From the NCBI RefSeq assembly GCF_000013865.1, contig NC_007948.1, forward strand, positions 4,154,001 to 4,218,000: a stretch of 64,000 nucleotides of DNA. The letters run 5' to 3'. The stretch's first letter is position 1; the number at the start of each line of letters is the position of its first letter. This document shows, piece after piece, positions 25,525 to 35,054 of this stretch. The position numbers and the translations under genes are program-made. The notes under the pieces are model-generated. The model ran no database searches. It worked only from the letters and a program-made list of their open reading frames with translations, and was not told the origin of the DNA. Source of the DNA: Polaromonas sp. JS666. GTDB taxonomy: Bacteria; Pseudomonadota; Gammaproteobacteria; Burkholderiales; Burkholderiaceae_C.

Positions 25525-26470
25525 GCAAATAGCCCTCCGCGGCTTTTTTCAGCCCCGCATCAACTGACACCGGCGGACGCCACCCCAGCAACTGCCGTGT
25601 TTTGGAGATGTCGACCTGCAAAGACCCGCACAAGCGCTGCGCCACAGCCGGCTTGCCCACCGAAGCCGCACCGAGCTTGAGCAGCGCAGACGGAACGGGG
25701 ATCAGGCGTGCCGGCTTGCCCAGGGCCTGCCCCATGCGCCGCAGCAATTGCGAGGTCGACAGGTCTTCACCGTCGGACACCAAAAACGTCTGATTTGCGG
25801 CGGCCGGGTGATTGAGGCAAGTCACGATCAAATCCACCAGATTGTCCAGGGCCACCAGACTGCGCAGGTTGTGAATGGCGCCCAACGGCAAAGGCATGCC
25901 GCGCGCCAGCCAGCGCATCATGGCCTGGAAATTGGCCTTCACCCCCGGGCCGTACACCAGCGGCGGGCGAATGATGACAAGCTCCAATCCGGTTTGCGCG
26001 GCCAGTTCGCGCAGCCCCTGCTCGGCCTCCATTTTGGAAATACCGTAAGCATCCAGCGGAGCGGGCGCATCGTCTGCCGTGAACGGATGGCCCGGCTGAG
26101 TCGCCTCGCCATTGACCTTGATGGAACTGATGAACACAAACCGTCGCACACCAGCGGCCGCCGCCTGCCTTGCCAGCTGCAAGGTACCCAGCACATTGAC
26201 GCGGCGAAACTCCTCCAGCGGATCGGTGGCAGCGTCTTGCATCACATGCACCCGGGCCGCAGCGTGAACAACCACCTCGACGCCGGACAGGGCCGATGAC
26301 CAATCGGTCGATACAGACAGGTCGCCCACGCTTGCTACCAATGCATCCACCTCCGCGAACGCAACCGCCCGGCGCACACAGCCCACTGCCTGGACATCAC
26401 GCATGCCATGGAGCCTGCGCCAGACCGCACCGCCCACAAAGCCGTTCGCTCCCGTCACCAGCACTTTCAT
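25508..26470 (-). CDS. NAD-dependent epimerase/reductase, WbpV-like
   Basis: A 320-residue extended SDR. The cofactor motif is VTGANGFVGGAVWRRL, the catalytic Ser-Tyr-Lys triad is in FISSIKVNGE and AYGISKMEAE, and PPLVYGPGVKANF follows. This pattern fits the 4-keto reductases WbpV/WbpK/FnlB that finish UDP-QuiNAc or UDP-FucNAc. It overlaps both neighbours (ATGA with the GT gene upstream, 17 bases with the transferase downstream). With the WbpM-type dehydratase it would complete a 6-deoxy-HexNAc donor for the adjacent phosphoglycosyl transferase. Confidence 0.88.
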   Translation of the reverse strand: MKVLVTGANGFVGGAVWRRLHGMRDVQAVGCVRRAVAFAEVDALVASVGDLSVSTDWSSALSGVEVVVHAAARVHVMQDAATDPLEEFRRVNVLGTLQLARQAAAAGVRRFVFISSIKVNGEATQPGHPFTADDAPAPLDAYGISKMEAEQGLRELAAQTGLELVIIRPPLVYGPGVKANFQAMMRWLARGMPLPLGAIHNLRSLVALDNLVDLIVTCLNHPAAANQTFLVSDGEDLSTSQLLRRMGQALGKPARLIPVPSALLKLGAASVGKPAVAQRLCGSLQVDISKTRQLLGWRPPVSVDAGLKKAAEGYLREASV

Positions 26471-27597
26471 GATTTGTCGACCAGTTCCTGGTAGATGCGC
26501 AAATGCGCAGCCACCACCTGTCGCTCATCGAAAGCGCTTTCGGCCAGCGCACGTCCTGCGTCGCCCATGGCCTGGCACCGCGCAGGGCTGTTGATCAAGA
26601 CCTCCATCGCATCGGCCAGCGCCGCAGCGTTGCACACGGGAACCAATACACCAGTGACACCAGGGTCGATGGCGTCGCGGCAACCGGGCACATCGGTCGT
26701 AACCACAGCCCGCCCGCAAGCCGCCGCCTCCAGCAGCACCTTGGGCAAACCCTCGCGGTAGGAAGGCAGCACTACCAACTGCGCAGCCACCAGCACCTGA
26801 GGCATGTCTGAGCGATGCCCCCACCACTCCACCACGCCCTCGGTAACCCAGGCATCCACCTCGGCTTGTGTAAAGCTGGTCGGGTTGGCCGGATCAACCG
26901 TGCCCACCAGGGCAAACCGCGCGTGGCAGCCCCGCTGCTTGAGCAAACGCGCCGCCTGCACAAATTCGAGTACACCCTTGTCGGCCAGCAAACGCGCCGC
27001 CAGCACCACCACCGGCACGCCCCCCGGCAACGGCTGGGGGATATAGCGCTCCAGATCCACTCCCGAGCCACGAATCATGGTTACCCGGCTATCAGGCAAA
27101 TCCGCTACCTTGGCCAGGCTGCGCAGATCGTCAGGGTTCTGGAAAATCACCTTCAGGTTGCGATGGCCCAAAGCCACGCGGTACAGTGCGCCCACCAGCC
27201 AGCGACGCACCTTTGCCTTGGCGCCGTGCGCCATGAATACAAAACCCAGACCCGACACTGCCGCCACGACTGCAGGCACCCCTGCCAGCCGCGCCACCAG
27301 GCCGCCCAGGAGTACGGGCTTGATGGTGACCAAATGCACCACGTCGGGCCGCACGGCCCTGAAGACCCTCCACAGCTGAGCCACCGTACGCCACGCATTG
27401 CCCAAACCAACGCTACTGCGGTCCAGCGCCAGGGGGTGTACCACGAGTCCATGGCGCTGGAGTTCATCAAGCCTGTCGGTCAAACCTGTGGCAATGTGCA
27501 CCTGATAACCCTGCCGCTGAGCCTCCAGGGCGATCGGCAAGCGATGAGACAGGAAAAACCAATCCACATTCACCACGAACATCAGTGTGTGTGTCAT
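26467..27597 (-). CDS. Glycosyltransferase family 4, WbpT/PglA-like
   Basis: A 376-residue GT-B retaining glycosyltransferase. The N-terminal domain begins TLMFVVNVDWFFLSHRLP and contains HLVTIKPVLLGGL, a feature of the WbpT/PglA group that adds the second sugar, often a GalNAc type. The C-terminal domain has AARLLADKGV and the E-x7-E motif in SYREGLPKVLLEAAACG. It overlaps the asparagine-synthase-like gene upstream and the epimerase gene downstream by four bases each. The acceptor is probably the lipid-linked sugar made by the downstream transferase. Confidence 0.9.
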   Translation of the reverse strand: MTHTLMFVVNVDWFFLSHRLPIALEAQRQGYQVHIATGLTDRLDELQRHGLVVHPLALDRSSVGLGNAWRTVAQLWRVFRAVRPDVVHLVTIKPVLLGGLVARLAGVPAVVAAVSGLGFVFMAHGAKAKVRRWLVGALYRVALGHRNLKVIFQNPDDLRSLAKVADLPDSRVTMIRGSGVDLERYIPQPLPGGVPVVVLAARLLADKGVLEFVQAARLLKQRGCHARFALVGTVDPANPTSFTQAEVDAWVTEGVVEWWGHRSDMPQVLVAAQLVVLPSYREGLPKVLLEAAACGRAVVTTDVPGCRDAIDPGVTGVLVPVCNAAALADAMEVLINSPARCQAMGDAGRALAESAFDERQVVAAHLRIYQELVDKS

Positions 27598-29564
27598 GCG
27601 TGATTAGCCTGGAGCCAGGCCTGGAACATGAGCGCGGTCCATAAATGCGGAGCCCAATTGCGCTGCCCGCCCAGATGTTCGGCCCACTTCTGCCGAATGG
27701 GAGCAGGTTTGAAATAGCCCTCCCGCTTGAGGCGCGTCTCGCTCAGCAAGTCTTCCGCCCAGTCACGCAGCGGCCCACGCAACCAGCGGTCAATCGGCAC
27801 GCCAAACCCCATCTTGGGACGGTCGATTAACGCCTGCGGCACATGGCGGTACAGCACCTGCCGCAGCGCCCACTTGGTGGTGTAGCGCCCGCCTTCCTGG
27901 CGCAGCTTGTAGTGCAGCGGCAGTCGCCAGGCGAATTCCACCACCCGGTGGTCCAGAAACGGCACACGCGTTTCCAGGCTGACACCCATGGCGGCCCGGT
28001 CTACCTTGGTGAGTATGTCATCGGGTAAATAGGACAGCATATCGAGGGCCATCATGCGCTCCACATCGGTGAGCCCGGGCAAGTCTGGCCGCCGCCCCCT
28101 CAACAAGGTAGCAGGCTCACGGCCGCCGATCACCACAGCCGCTGGATCGTGCCAGTCGGACACCATCCCGAGGTACAGGTCCTCCACTGTACGGCCCGCC
28201 ATCACGCCCGCCCCCTTGTGCAGCTTGTCGCCCATATGGGCCCAGCGGGCGCTGGCTGGCATCAGCGCTGCCAGGGAGTTCAGGCTTTGCGGAGAAAACC
28301 TTGTCAACCCCCAGGCCGCTGCACGGCGTAGTGGCAGTGGCGCCGCCGACAGCTTGCGCCAAAGGCTCGCCGTGAGCTGATAACGGTTGTAGCCACCAAA
28401 CAGCTCATCGCCGGCATCGCCCGATAGCGACACCGTGACGTGCTGACGCGCCAGCTGGCTGACCAGGAAGGTCGGGATTTGCGAAGAATCGGCAAACGGT
28501 TCGTCATACAGCGTGGGCAGGCGCGGAATAACGGCCATGGCCTGCTCGGGCGTCACATACAGCTCGGTATGCTCGGTGCCCAGGTGCTGCGCCACCGCCT
28601 TGGCATGCTCGGCCTCGTTGTAGGCCGCCTCGTGAAAACCGATGGAAAAAGTCTTGACCGGTCGCAACGACTGGGTCTGCATCAGTGCCACCACGGCAGA
28701 AGAGTCCACCCCGCCGGACAAAAAGGCGCCCAGCGGCACATCGGCCATCATTTGCTGACGCACCGCGTCTTTCAGCAAGGCCTCCAGCGCATCCACCGCC
28801 TCGCCGGAGGTGCCGCCAAACGGCTGTGCCACGCCGCACCTGGCAACCTCTGCACCCGACCAATAGGGCCGAATCACTGGCTCAGGCGTCTGCCGCGACA
28901 CCGTGAGCAGCGTGCCCGGCGGCAGCTTGTGGATGCCCTGGTAAATGGAATGCGAGCCCCCCACATTGTTGTGCCGCATGTAGAGGCACAGGGCGTCGCG
29001 GTTGATTTGCGCCCCAAACGCCGGGTGCGCACGCAAGGCCTTCAACTCTGAACCGAACAGGAAGACAGCAGAGCTGCCACTGCCCTGCCAACCATAGTAA
29101 AGCGGCTTTTCCCCCAGGCGATCGCGTCCCAGCGTGAGCATGCGTTCCTGGCGGTCCCAAACGGCAAAGGCAAACATGCCCACCGTACGCTCTACTGCGC
29201 CCTGAATGCCCCAGGCATCAAACCCCGCCAGCAAGGTTTCGGTATCTGAATGCCCACGCCAGGCCGGTGACTGCCCACTTTTTTGCAGGTCGGCCCGCAA
29301 ATCCAGGTGGTTGTAAATTTCACCGTTGTAGGCAATGACATAGCGGCCGCTCGCGGCGTGCATCGGCTGCGCACCAGCGGCCGATAGCTCCAAAATTGCC
29401 AGGCGGCGATGCCCCAGCGCCATACAGGTGGCCGCATCCAGCCAGTAGCCATCCGAATCCGGGCCACGGTGGGCAATCGCATCGGTCATGGCTTTGAGCC
29501 GGGCTGAGGCCTGCTCCCCATCGGCCGGCCACTGGCCGCTGAAATACCCTGCAAGTCCGCACAT
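27594..29564 (-). CDS. asnB: Asparagine synthase-like amidotransferase (AsnB/WbpS type)
   Basis: A 656-residue two-domain protein. The start is set by the catalytic Cys2 of MCGLAGYF, which must be exposed after Met removal to act as class II glutaminase; upstream codons in frame are excluded for this reason. The synthetase domain has the ATP motif SGGVDSSAVVALM near residue 270 and SLSGDAGDELFGGYNRY. In O-antigen clusters this family (WbpS) amidates uronic-acid sugars. The nearby wbpP and wbpO should supply UDP-GalNAcA, so a GalNAc-uronamide is likely. It shares four bases with the next gene downstream. Confidence 0.9.
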   Translation of the reverse strand: MCGLAGYFSGQWPADGEQASARLKAMTDAIAHRGPDSDGYWLDAATCMALGHRRLAILELSAAGAQPMHAASGRYVIAYNGEIYNHLDLRADLQKSGQSPAWRGHSDTETLLAGFDAWGIQGAVERTVGMFAFAVWDRQERMLTLGRDRLGEKPLYYGWQGSGSSAVFLFGSELKALRAHPAFGAQINRDALCLYMRHNNVGGSHSIYQGIHKLPPGTLLTVSRQTPEPVIRPYWSGAEVARCGVAQPFGGTSGEAVDALEALLKDAVRQQMMADVPLGAFLSGGVDSSAVVALMQTQSLRPVKTFSIGFHEAAYNEAEHAKAVAQHLGTEHTELYVTPEQAMAVIPRLPTLYDEPFADSSQIPTFLVSQLARQHVTVSLSGDAGDELFGGYNRYQLTASLWRKLSAAPLPLRRAAAWGLTRFSPQSLNSLAALMPASARWAHMGDKLHKGAGVMAGRTVEDLYLGMVSDWHDPAAVVIGGREPATLLRGRRPDLPGLTDVERMMALDMLSYLPDDILTKVDRAAMGVSLETRVPFLDHRVVEFAWRLPLHYKLRQEGGRYTTKWALRQVLYRHVPQALIDRPKMGFGVPIDRWLRGPLRDWAEDLLSETRLKREGYFKPAPIRQKWAEHLGGQRNWAPHLWTALMFQAWLQANHA

Positions 29565-29566
29565 GC

Positions 29567-30652
29567 TCAGCGCCCCCCACCTGAGATATGCAGCAACTTT
29601 GCCATCCGCGGCCCGGTTTGCTGAATGCAATAGCAACGCTCCACCAACTGGCGACCGGCCAGGCCCATTTGAGCGCGCAAAGACTGGTTTTCCAGCAACT
29701 TGCCGAGCGCCGCTACCCACTCGTCGGGTGTGCTGGCCAGAAAACCGTTCTCGCCATCCTGCACAATCTCGGAATTAACCCCCACGTTGGACGCCACAAC
29801 CGGCAACCCACAGGCCATGTACTGAATCAGCTTGTAGCCGCACTTGCCCCGCTCCCAAAAGGAATCCAGCAAGGGCATCACGCCCACGTCGCAGGTGCCG
29901 ATGTTTTCAACTTCAGTGGCTTCGGACCATGGCAGCACCTCCACCTGCACACCGGGCAGTTCCACCGCACCGCCACCAATAATCCGGAGTACATACGCAT
30001 GACGCTCTGCCAACGCCCGCAAAGGTTCGTGGAGCACCTGCAGGTAGTGCACTGTGGCCGGTGAGCCAATCCATACGATGCGCGGCAGCTTATCGGCTGC
30101 GGGCACCCCTGCCTGGCTTTTCGGCATGTAGGCATAGCGGTCTAAATCGATCACCGTGGGTACCACCTCCACCCGTGGGGCCCCCGCATCGCGCGCGCGC
30201 TGCGCCAGGTAATGGTTGCCGCTTACCACCAGGGTCGCCCCGGCCATCAGCTTGTCCAGCCGCCGGCCAAACAGTCGCCTGACCCAGGAATTCGGGTGCT
30301 GGTCATAGTTGTGAAAAATGGCGTCGTCGTAGTCCAGCACATACGGAACACCGCGCAACAACGCAAGTTCCAGCCACAAAGGCAGCCAGGGCAAGGCCTC
30401 CTTTTCAATCCACAGCACATCAAAGTGACGGCGTTGCAGCAGGGTTTTCCAACGGCCTGCATAGGCCCGCAACAGCGGCCACAGGCCGTAGCTGCCGCGC
30501 TGGTAGCGCGCCAGCAGCAGTTCGTCAGACAGTAACGGCTGCGCCGTGATCTGTACGCCCTCTTGCTGCAGCCAGGGCAGGTACTGCGCGAACCGCAGCC
30601 GCGACGATGCCCCCATGCGGCCGTATTTGGGTAGCGCCAGTACCTTGATCAT
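29567..30652 (-). CDS. Glycosyltransferase (GT-B, family 1/4-like)
   Basis: A 361-residue glycosyltransferase. The ATG at 30652 (MIKVLALPKYGRMGASSRLR) directly follows the stop of the upstream GT2 gene, so the long upstream frame from 30976 is not used. The C-terminal half has PRIVWIGSPATVHYL, PLLDSFWERGKCGYKLIQYM and ACGLPVVASNVGVNSEIV, the nucleotide-sugar-binding region of GT-B enzymes. SSRLRF near the N-terminus is common in this group from O-antigen clusters. Donor and linkage are unknown. Confidence 0.88.
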   Translation of the reverse strand: MIKVLALPKYGRMGASSRLRFAQYLPWLQQEGVQITAQPLLSDELLLARYQRGSYGLWPLLRAYAGRWKTLLQRRHFDVLWIEKEALPWLPLWLELALLRGVPYVLDYDDAIFHNYDQHPNSWVRRLFGRRLDKLMAGATLVVSGNHYLAQRARDAGAPRVEVVPTVIDLDRYAYMPKSQAGVPAADKLPRIVWIGSPATVHYLQVLHEPLRALAERHAYVLRIIGGGAVELPGVQVEVLPWSEATEVENIGTCDVGVMPLLDSFWERGKCGYKLIQYMACGLPVVASNVGVNSEIVQDGENGFLASTPDEWVAALGKLLENQSLRAQMGLAGRQLVERCYCIQQTGPRMAKLLHISGGGR

Positions 30653-30654
30653 CT

Positions 30655-31584
30655 TCAACGGGTAACCCCTTTGAACACCCACTGCGGCAGCCAGCGCCAC
30701 AGCAGACCGTAGGCGGCCCAAGTCTCTTTCAACCCCGACCATGAACGCCGCAGCAGAGCCAGAACCGATCGGGACCACGGCTCCACCAAAAGCGTGGCCA
30801 ACAACACCCCCACAGCCCCCAGCCACGAGAAATGCTTGAACGCGTACAACAAACGGCTGCGCAGCGAATAAAACAAGCGGCGCGCTTTCACTTGATTGGA
30901 TGTACCGCCGCCCGCATGAAAAGCCTGCATATCGGCCAAATACACGCTGCGCCATCCGGCCCGCCGGGCACGACAAGAAAAGTCCAGATCCTCCAGATAG
31001 ACGAAAAAACGCTCGTCAAATCCACCCAAGGCTTCAAACAAGGCGCGCCGGACCAGAAAGAAAGCGCCAATCACGTGATCCACTTCGCGGGTTTGTGCAT
31101 GGTCCCACTCGGCCATGAAGTGGCCCAGTCGAGGAAAAATACGATCCAGTCCCACTGCGTGCGTGACAAATCCGAGCGCTGAGGGAAAGCGTGTGCAGCT
31201 GCGCGATATGTGGCCGGCTTCATCCAGTAATTGCACCCCGCATATGCCTACGCTGGCGTTGGCAGGGTCTTGCATATAAGACAACGCCTTGGGCAAAGTG
31301 TCTGCATATAACGCAGCATCGGGATTGAGGAACAACAGGTATTCGCTATCGGCGTTCTGCGAGCCCAGATTGCAGGCCTTGCCGAACCCCAGATTGGCGC
31401 CTGCGTGAATCACGGTAACACTGGACAAGCTTTCAATATTGCGGTCCGATCCATCTACTGAGCCGTTGTCCACCACGATTATTTTTTTTACCACTGTGGC
31501 GGCGTGTTGAACGACAGAGTCAACACATGCGCGGAGTTGCCAACCTGCATTCCAATTGACAATGATCACATCAATGGAGTTCAC
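30655..31584 (-). CDS. Glycosyltransferase family 2 (rhamnosyltransferase-like)
   Basis: A GT-A enzyme of about 309 residues. It begins SIDVIIVNWNAGWQLRACVD, then IIVVDNGSVDGS, the donor-binding NPDAALYAD in place of a classical DxD, and the GGFDERFFVYLEDLDFSCRA acceptor motif typical of WbbL/RfbF-like rhamnosyltransferases. No ATG is in a suitable place: the start is GTG at 31584 or TTG at 31590. The C-terminal 60 residues include a hydrophobic helix that may anchor it to the membrane. Donor dTDP-rhamnose is plausible, since rfbA and rfbC lie at the end of the window. Confidence 0.87.
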   Translation of the reverse strand: MNSIDVIIVNWNAGWQLRACVDSVVQHAATVVKKIIVVDNGSVDGSDRNIESLSSVTVIHAGANLGFGKACNLGSQNADSEYLLFLNPDAALYADTLPKALSYMQDPANASVGICGVQLLDEAGHISRSCTRFPSALGFVTHAVGLDRIFPRLGHFMAEWDHAQTREVDHVIGAFFLVRRALFEALGGFDERFFVYLEDLDFSCRARRAGWRSVYLADMQAFHAGGGTSNQVKARRLFYSLRSRLLYAFKHFSWLGAVGVLLATLLVEPWSRSVLALLRRSWSGLKETWAAYGLLWRWLPQWVFKGVTR

Positions 31585-31651
31585 TGCCAATGATTCTCAG
31601 AGAAAGCATGTTTGTGCGGTCACCCTCTGCAATTTCAATGCGAATCCAGAT

Positions 31652-32893
31652 TCATTTATTTGCCGCCCTGACCGAAAGCGCTGGAAGAGGAAACACCAGA
31701 TTCTGCGCAGCAAGCATCCTGGAATTTTCAAAGAATTTCCTGAAATGCCATGGCAATACGATCAAGTAATGAGGCTGTCTCGCCAAAAGCTCTTTCTCGG
31801 AAATAATTGGAATCCAGGTGCCCGGTGTATAGCATCCGAATTTCTCTGAATTTACCTCGCCTACATAGGGAATCTCAGTGGCCGTGAGGCCGCAATACTG
31901 AAGCAAGACGTTGCCTTTGGTAGAGGCACCGAGCGCTGCGATCGTTTTACCCTCTGCCTTGGCAGACTCAATAAAGTTCAGTAAATCCTGCTTCGATTGA
32001 GAAACACGATCTGCGAAAGCCTTGAAGGGCGCCAGCGTATCAAGTCCGCTCGCGCGCTCATCATCCAATATTTTTTGAACAGCAGGTTCAGTGGCGTCGT
32101 CAGCAGACGACTTGCGCACAGTCACTGAAAAGCTACCGCCATTCACATCGTTAAATTCAACATCGATGATCTTGAAGCCCACCTTGTCTGTCATCCATTT
32201 GATCTGACGCAAAGCATAGAACTCCAAGTGTTCATGGCACACGGTGTCATAAGAATTGGTGGCCAGCATGGTGGGCATGTAGCTTTGCTCAAAAACCCAT
32301 ATCCCGTCATCCGCCAGCACCTCATGAATCTCACGCATGAAGTCTATCGGCGCCTCCAGGTCATAGAACATGGAGAAGGATGTCACTACTTTTGCCTTTT
32401 TCCCGGAAAAGCGCTCCTTTAACAATTGAGCCGAGAAAAACTCAGGGATAAGCTGAACGTGCGCAGGGTAATAGGTGTGAAACTTGACACCTGTTGGGTC
32501 AATACCCACCAGATCAAGCTCTTGTGGGTAGGCCGCCAAGGTAGTGCCGTCGTTGCTACCAATGTCGACAACCAGGTCACCCGGCTTCAGGGAAACCAGT
32601 TCCTGAATGTGCGCTACCTTGCCATGAAGATGCGCCACCATGCTCGCATTGAGACCAGAGCGGTAACCATAGTTCTCGCCATACATCTCTCCCGAGTCAT
32701 AAGAGTGCTCCAGCTGTACCAGGCCGCATGTGTGATCCCCCCCCATGCATTTCACCAAGCGCAACGGCCCCACTGTGAGTTTTTCCCCCTTTTCCTTCGG
32801 GAACACTCCAGTCAGCATCTGCTCTCCCAGATCGATCAAGAGCTCCAAATTCTCATTGCCACAAATTCTGCACTTGGTAACTTTCTTGTACAT
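31652..32893 (-). CDS. SAM-dependent sugar C-methyltransferase
   Basis: A 413-residue three-domain protein: an N-terminal zinc-binding domain (CRICGN near residue 8, with further cysteines in KCMGGDHTCG), the SAM-binding domain (VVDIGSNDGTTLAAY, then FEQSYMP and YDTVCHEHLEFY), and a C-terminal Rossmann-like domain (AALGASTKGNVLLQYCG). This is the TylC3/TcaB9-type NDP-4-keto-hexose C-methyltransferase family, which makes branched sugars. AAAGGA precedes the ATG at 32893. The likely substrate is a 4-keto-6-deoxy sugar such as the RfbG product encoded on the other arm of the locus. The region is AT-richer than its flanks. Confidence 0.9.
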   Translation of the reverse strand: MYKKVTKCRICGNENLELLIDLGEQMLTGVFPKEKGEKLTVGPLRLVKCMGGDHTCGLVQLEHSYDSGEMYGENYGYRSGLNASMVAHLHGKVAHIQELVSLKPGDLVVDIGSNDGTTLAAYPQELDLVGIDPTGVKFHTYYPAHVQLIPEFFSAQLLKERFSGKKAKVVTSFSMFYDLEAPIDFMREIHEVLADDGIWVFEQSYMPTMLATNSYDTVCHEHLEFYALRQIKWMTDKVGFKIIDVEFNDVNGGSFSVTVRKSSADDATEPAVQKILDDERASGLDTLAPFKAFADRVSQSKQDLLNFIESAKAEGKTIAALGASTKGNVLLQYCGLTATEIPYVGEVNSEKFGCYTPGTWIPIISEKELLARQPHYLIVLPWHFRKFFENSRMLAAQNLVFPLPALSVRAANK

Positions 32894-32991
32894 AGCAAGT
32901 CCTTTATCTTCAAACCAGTTCACTACACAACATCTGCGCGACACCTGCAAATCGGCACCCTCGCCCTCCACGCTGGCAACCAGCACAGTCT

Positions 32992-34053
32992 CTACGAGCG
33001 CGGCACGCCCATTAAACGAGCAAGAACCCTTGTCGCCCAATTTGCGTGGGGGCTTCGAACAAGGTTATACATTCCAGTACGGGTGTTTTTTCTGTTTATT
33101 ACACAATAAACAGCAGAAATAAAATTCGAAAGTACAGCCGGGCATATTGCAATGGCGTATGCCCTGATGGCTTTCAACCCCGTCATCGAAATCGATAAAA
33201 ATCTCGAATATTCGTTAACTGAATAGCCACCGATGGCTCGGTACAAGAACAGTTTCTTGCCTTCAAGATAAGGCCTTCGGGGGCAGACCAGCCGCTTACT
33301 CTCATCGGATATGCCCTGGAAAGACCATACCAATTCCGGCCACTTGAACATCCATATCTCAAAACCACGTGCAGTCCACATCGCGTTGCCATATCGAATT
33401 TTTATCAAGGGATCTGCAATTACCCTGACCGCTCGAATGGGAGGCGATTGAAAGATCACCCCGAAATGCACAAAGAGTGTTCCATAGTAGGAAACACGGT
33501 CACGCCCCAACCAGAACGCACGCCTGACAATTACCCCGCCAATAAATGATAAATAGCTCCCGACTTCAGCAAAAAGACTTTCATGCTTACCTTCGATATA
33601 TTCATTGTCCCTTGCGATATTAAGTAGTCGCGGCTCCAGGATTTCTGAAAAGTCTACGTTGCAGACTTCTGAATTAACTACAACAAGGTCAAGCCCATCT
33701 TTGAGCGCATCAAGGATCCGCGAAACAGCGTTTGGCACGATCAAGTCGTCATCGGTCATCAGCCAGCAATACTCACCATTAGCATAGTTGACCGTCTTGT
33801 CGTAGTCTTGATCGACACCAGAGTTGACCTCTTCGCGATAGTAGCGAATATGGGGATGCTGAGATACATATGCAGCCATAACTTCAGATGTATTGTCGGG
33901 CGACGCTCCATCCACAACAACCAACTCCACATCTTGAGTTAGCTGAGGAAGGATTGAGTCGAGCGTCATCGCAATGAATGGCCCACGGTTGTAAGTGGCA
34001 ATACAAATGGATAGCTTGACAGGCTGGATTTTAGGCGCAAGCAATTCTCTCAC
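32992..34053 (-). CDS. Glycosyltransferase family 2 (RfbV-like)
   Basis: A 353-residue GT-A glycosyltransferase: LSICIATYNRGPFIAMTLDS, ELVVVDGASPDNT, NSGVDQDYDKTV and the DxD-bearing YCWLMTDDDLIVP. The middle and C-terminal parts (SYLSFIGGVIVRRAFW, YGTLFVHFG) resemble abequosyltransferase RfbV and its relatives. The start is GTG at 34053, overlapping the upstream GT2 stop (GTGA), so the two are translationally coupled. A dideoxyhexose donor is possible because CDP-dideoxyhexose genes lie at 50-57 kb. The last 100 bases run through a low-homology tail. Confidence 0.88.
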   Translation of the reverse strand: MRELLAPKIQPVKLSICIATYNRGPFIAMTLDSILPQLTQDVELVVVDGASPDNTSEVMAAYVSQHPHIRYYREEVNSGVDQDYDKTVNYANGEYCWLMTDDDLIVPNAVSRILDALKDGLDLVVVNSEVCNVDFSEILEPRLLNIARDNEYIEGKHESLFAEVGSYLSFIGGVIVRRAFWLGRDRVSYYGTLFVHFGVIFQSPPIRAVRVIADPLIKIRYGNAMWTARGFEIWMFKWPELVWSFQGISDESKRLVCPRRPYLEGKKLFLYRAIGGYSVNEYSRFLSISMTGLKAIRAYAIAICPAVLSNFISAVYCVINRKNTRTGMYNLVRSPHANWATRVLARLMGVPRS

Positions 34054-35054
34054 CTCGCGAACTGCCTTTTAAGCCAGGATCCGGCGGCCAAAACCTGAAC
34101 CGGGGCAATTTTGTATGCATTGCGGTTAAAGAAGTTACGCCAGCCTGGATCAGAGTAATGCAGCGCAACAATCCTATCCAGAACAGCTCTATCTTCCACC
34201 TCAGGATTTTGCGCAGCTCTCAACTTGGCAACAAGCAAAATTTTCAACGGAATATCAAATCGCAACACCCGCCTGATGTGAAACGCCTCTTCCGAGTCGA
34301 CACCAAATATGGTATTACCAATATGTTGGAAAGCTTCAATCCCAATTCTACAGCGATTAACAATTCCGCGATCCAAAAAGGAATCGTTTCCGCCGCGCTT
34401 AAAAAGCAGCTTTTCAGACAAATAACTAACTTTTATCCCGTCAGGGACGGAAGCCAGCAGTCGCCCAGCAACCACCCAGCACGTCCCATAAAAAGAGGCG
34501 GGTATTTTCACACGATCCCATACATCTTTTCTAAAAATAGGGATTGATAAAAAACTAAAAAACGCCTCACTGGTTCTGGCCATTCTAAAATATTTTCTTT
34601 TTTGCTGACTATCTGCAAGATCAAATGTTGCCGGGCCACACGTATTATTTAATGGTGGGTACTCGCAAATCGGCTTCATCTGAAAACTGCACAACACATG
34701 CTCGCAAACATATATTTCATGATGCGATCTTATCGCCTGGAGTACTTTCTTTACTGCACCGGGCATCATAATATCGTCTGCTGAAAATAGCCAACAATAT
34801 TGACCGTGGGCAAGACTGATCACCTTTTCAATATCCGCATCAATTCCACCCCGAAAATCTTGATGGTAATATGTCAACTGCTTGTGATGCTGCATTCTGA
34901 CAGCTACAACGTCGCCCGTGTCGTCCGTGGAACCACCATCCAGGACAACAACCTCCACCTCATCGGAAACCTGCGGCAGCAAGCTATCCAGCGTCTCGCC
35001 AATAAAGCCTCCGAAGTTGTAGGTTGGAATACAAATTGAAAGACGCATTACCAT
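34050..35054 (-). CDS. Glycosyltransferase family 2 (RfbV-like, second)
   Basis: A 334-residue GT-A enzyme: LSICIPTYNFGGFIGETLDS, EVVVLDGGSTDDT and the donor-site YCWLFSADDIMMP. It shares the general plan of the neighbouring RfbV-like protein. In the C-terminal half, FFSFLSIPIFRKDVWD, YGTCWVVAG and FKRGGNDSF correspond well to conserved RfbV (abequosyltransferase) stretches as I remember them. The ATG at 35054 or 35048 is the start. The gene is markedly AT-richer than the 1-30 kb part. Tandem duplication followed by divergence of this pair is likely. Confidence 0.88.
   Translation of the reverse strand: MVMRLSICIPTYNFGGFIGETLDSLLPQVSDEVEVVVLDGGSTDDTGDVVAVRMQHHKQLTYYHQDFRGGIDADIEKVISLAHGQYCWLFSADDIMMPGAVKKVLQAIRSHHEIYVCEHVLCSFQMKPICEYPPLNNTCGPATFDLADSQQKRKYFRMARTSEAFFSFLSIPIFRKDVWDRVKIPASFYGTCWVVAGRLLASVPDGIKVSYLSEKLLFKRGGNDSFLDRGIVNRCRIGIEAFQHIGNTIFGVDSEEAFHIRRVLRFDIPLKILLVAKLRAAQNPEVEDRAVLDRIVALHYSDPGWRNFFNRNAYKIAPVQVLAAGSWLKRQFAR

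Noticed and set aside
30653..30976. N-terminal extension of the glycosyltransferase at 29567
   Set aside because: It overlaps the upstream GT2 coding region entirely, and homology begins at MIKVLALPKYG.
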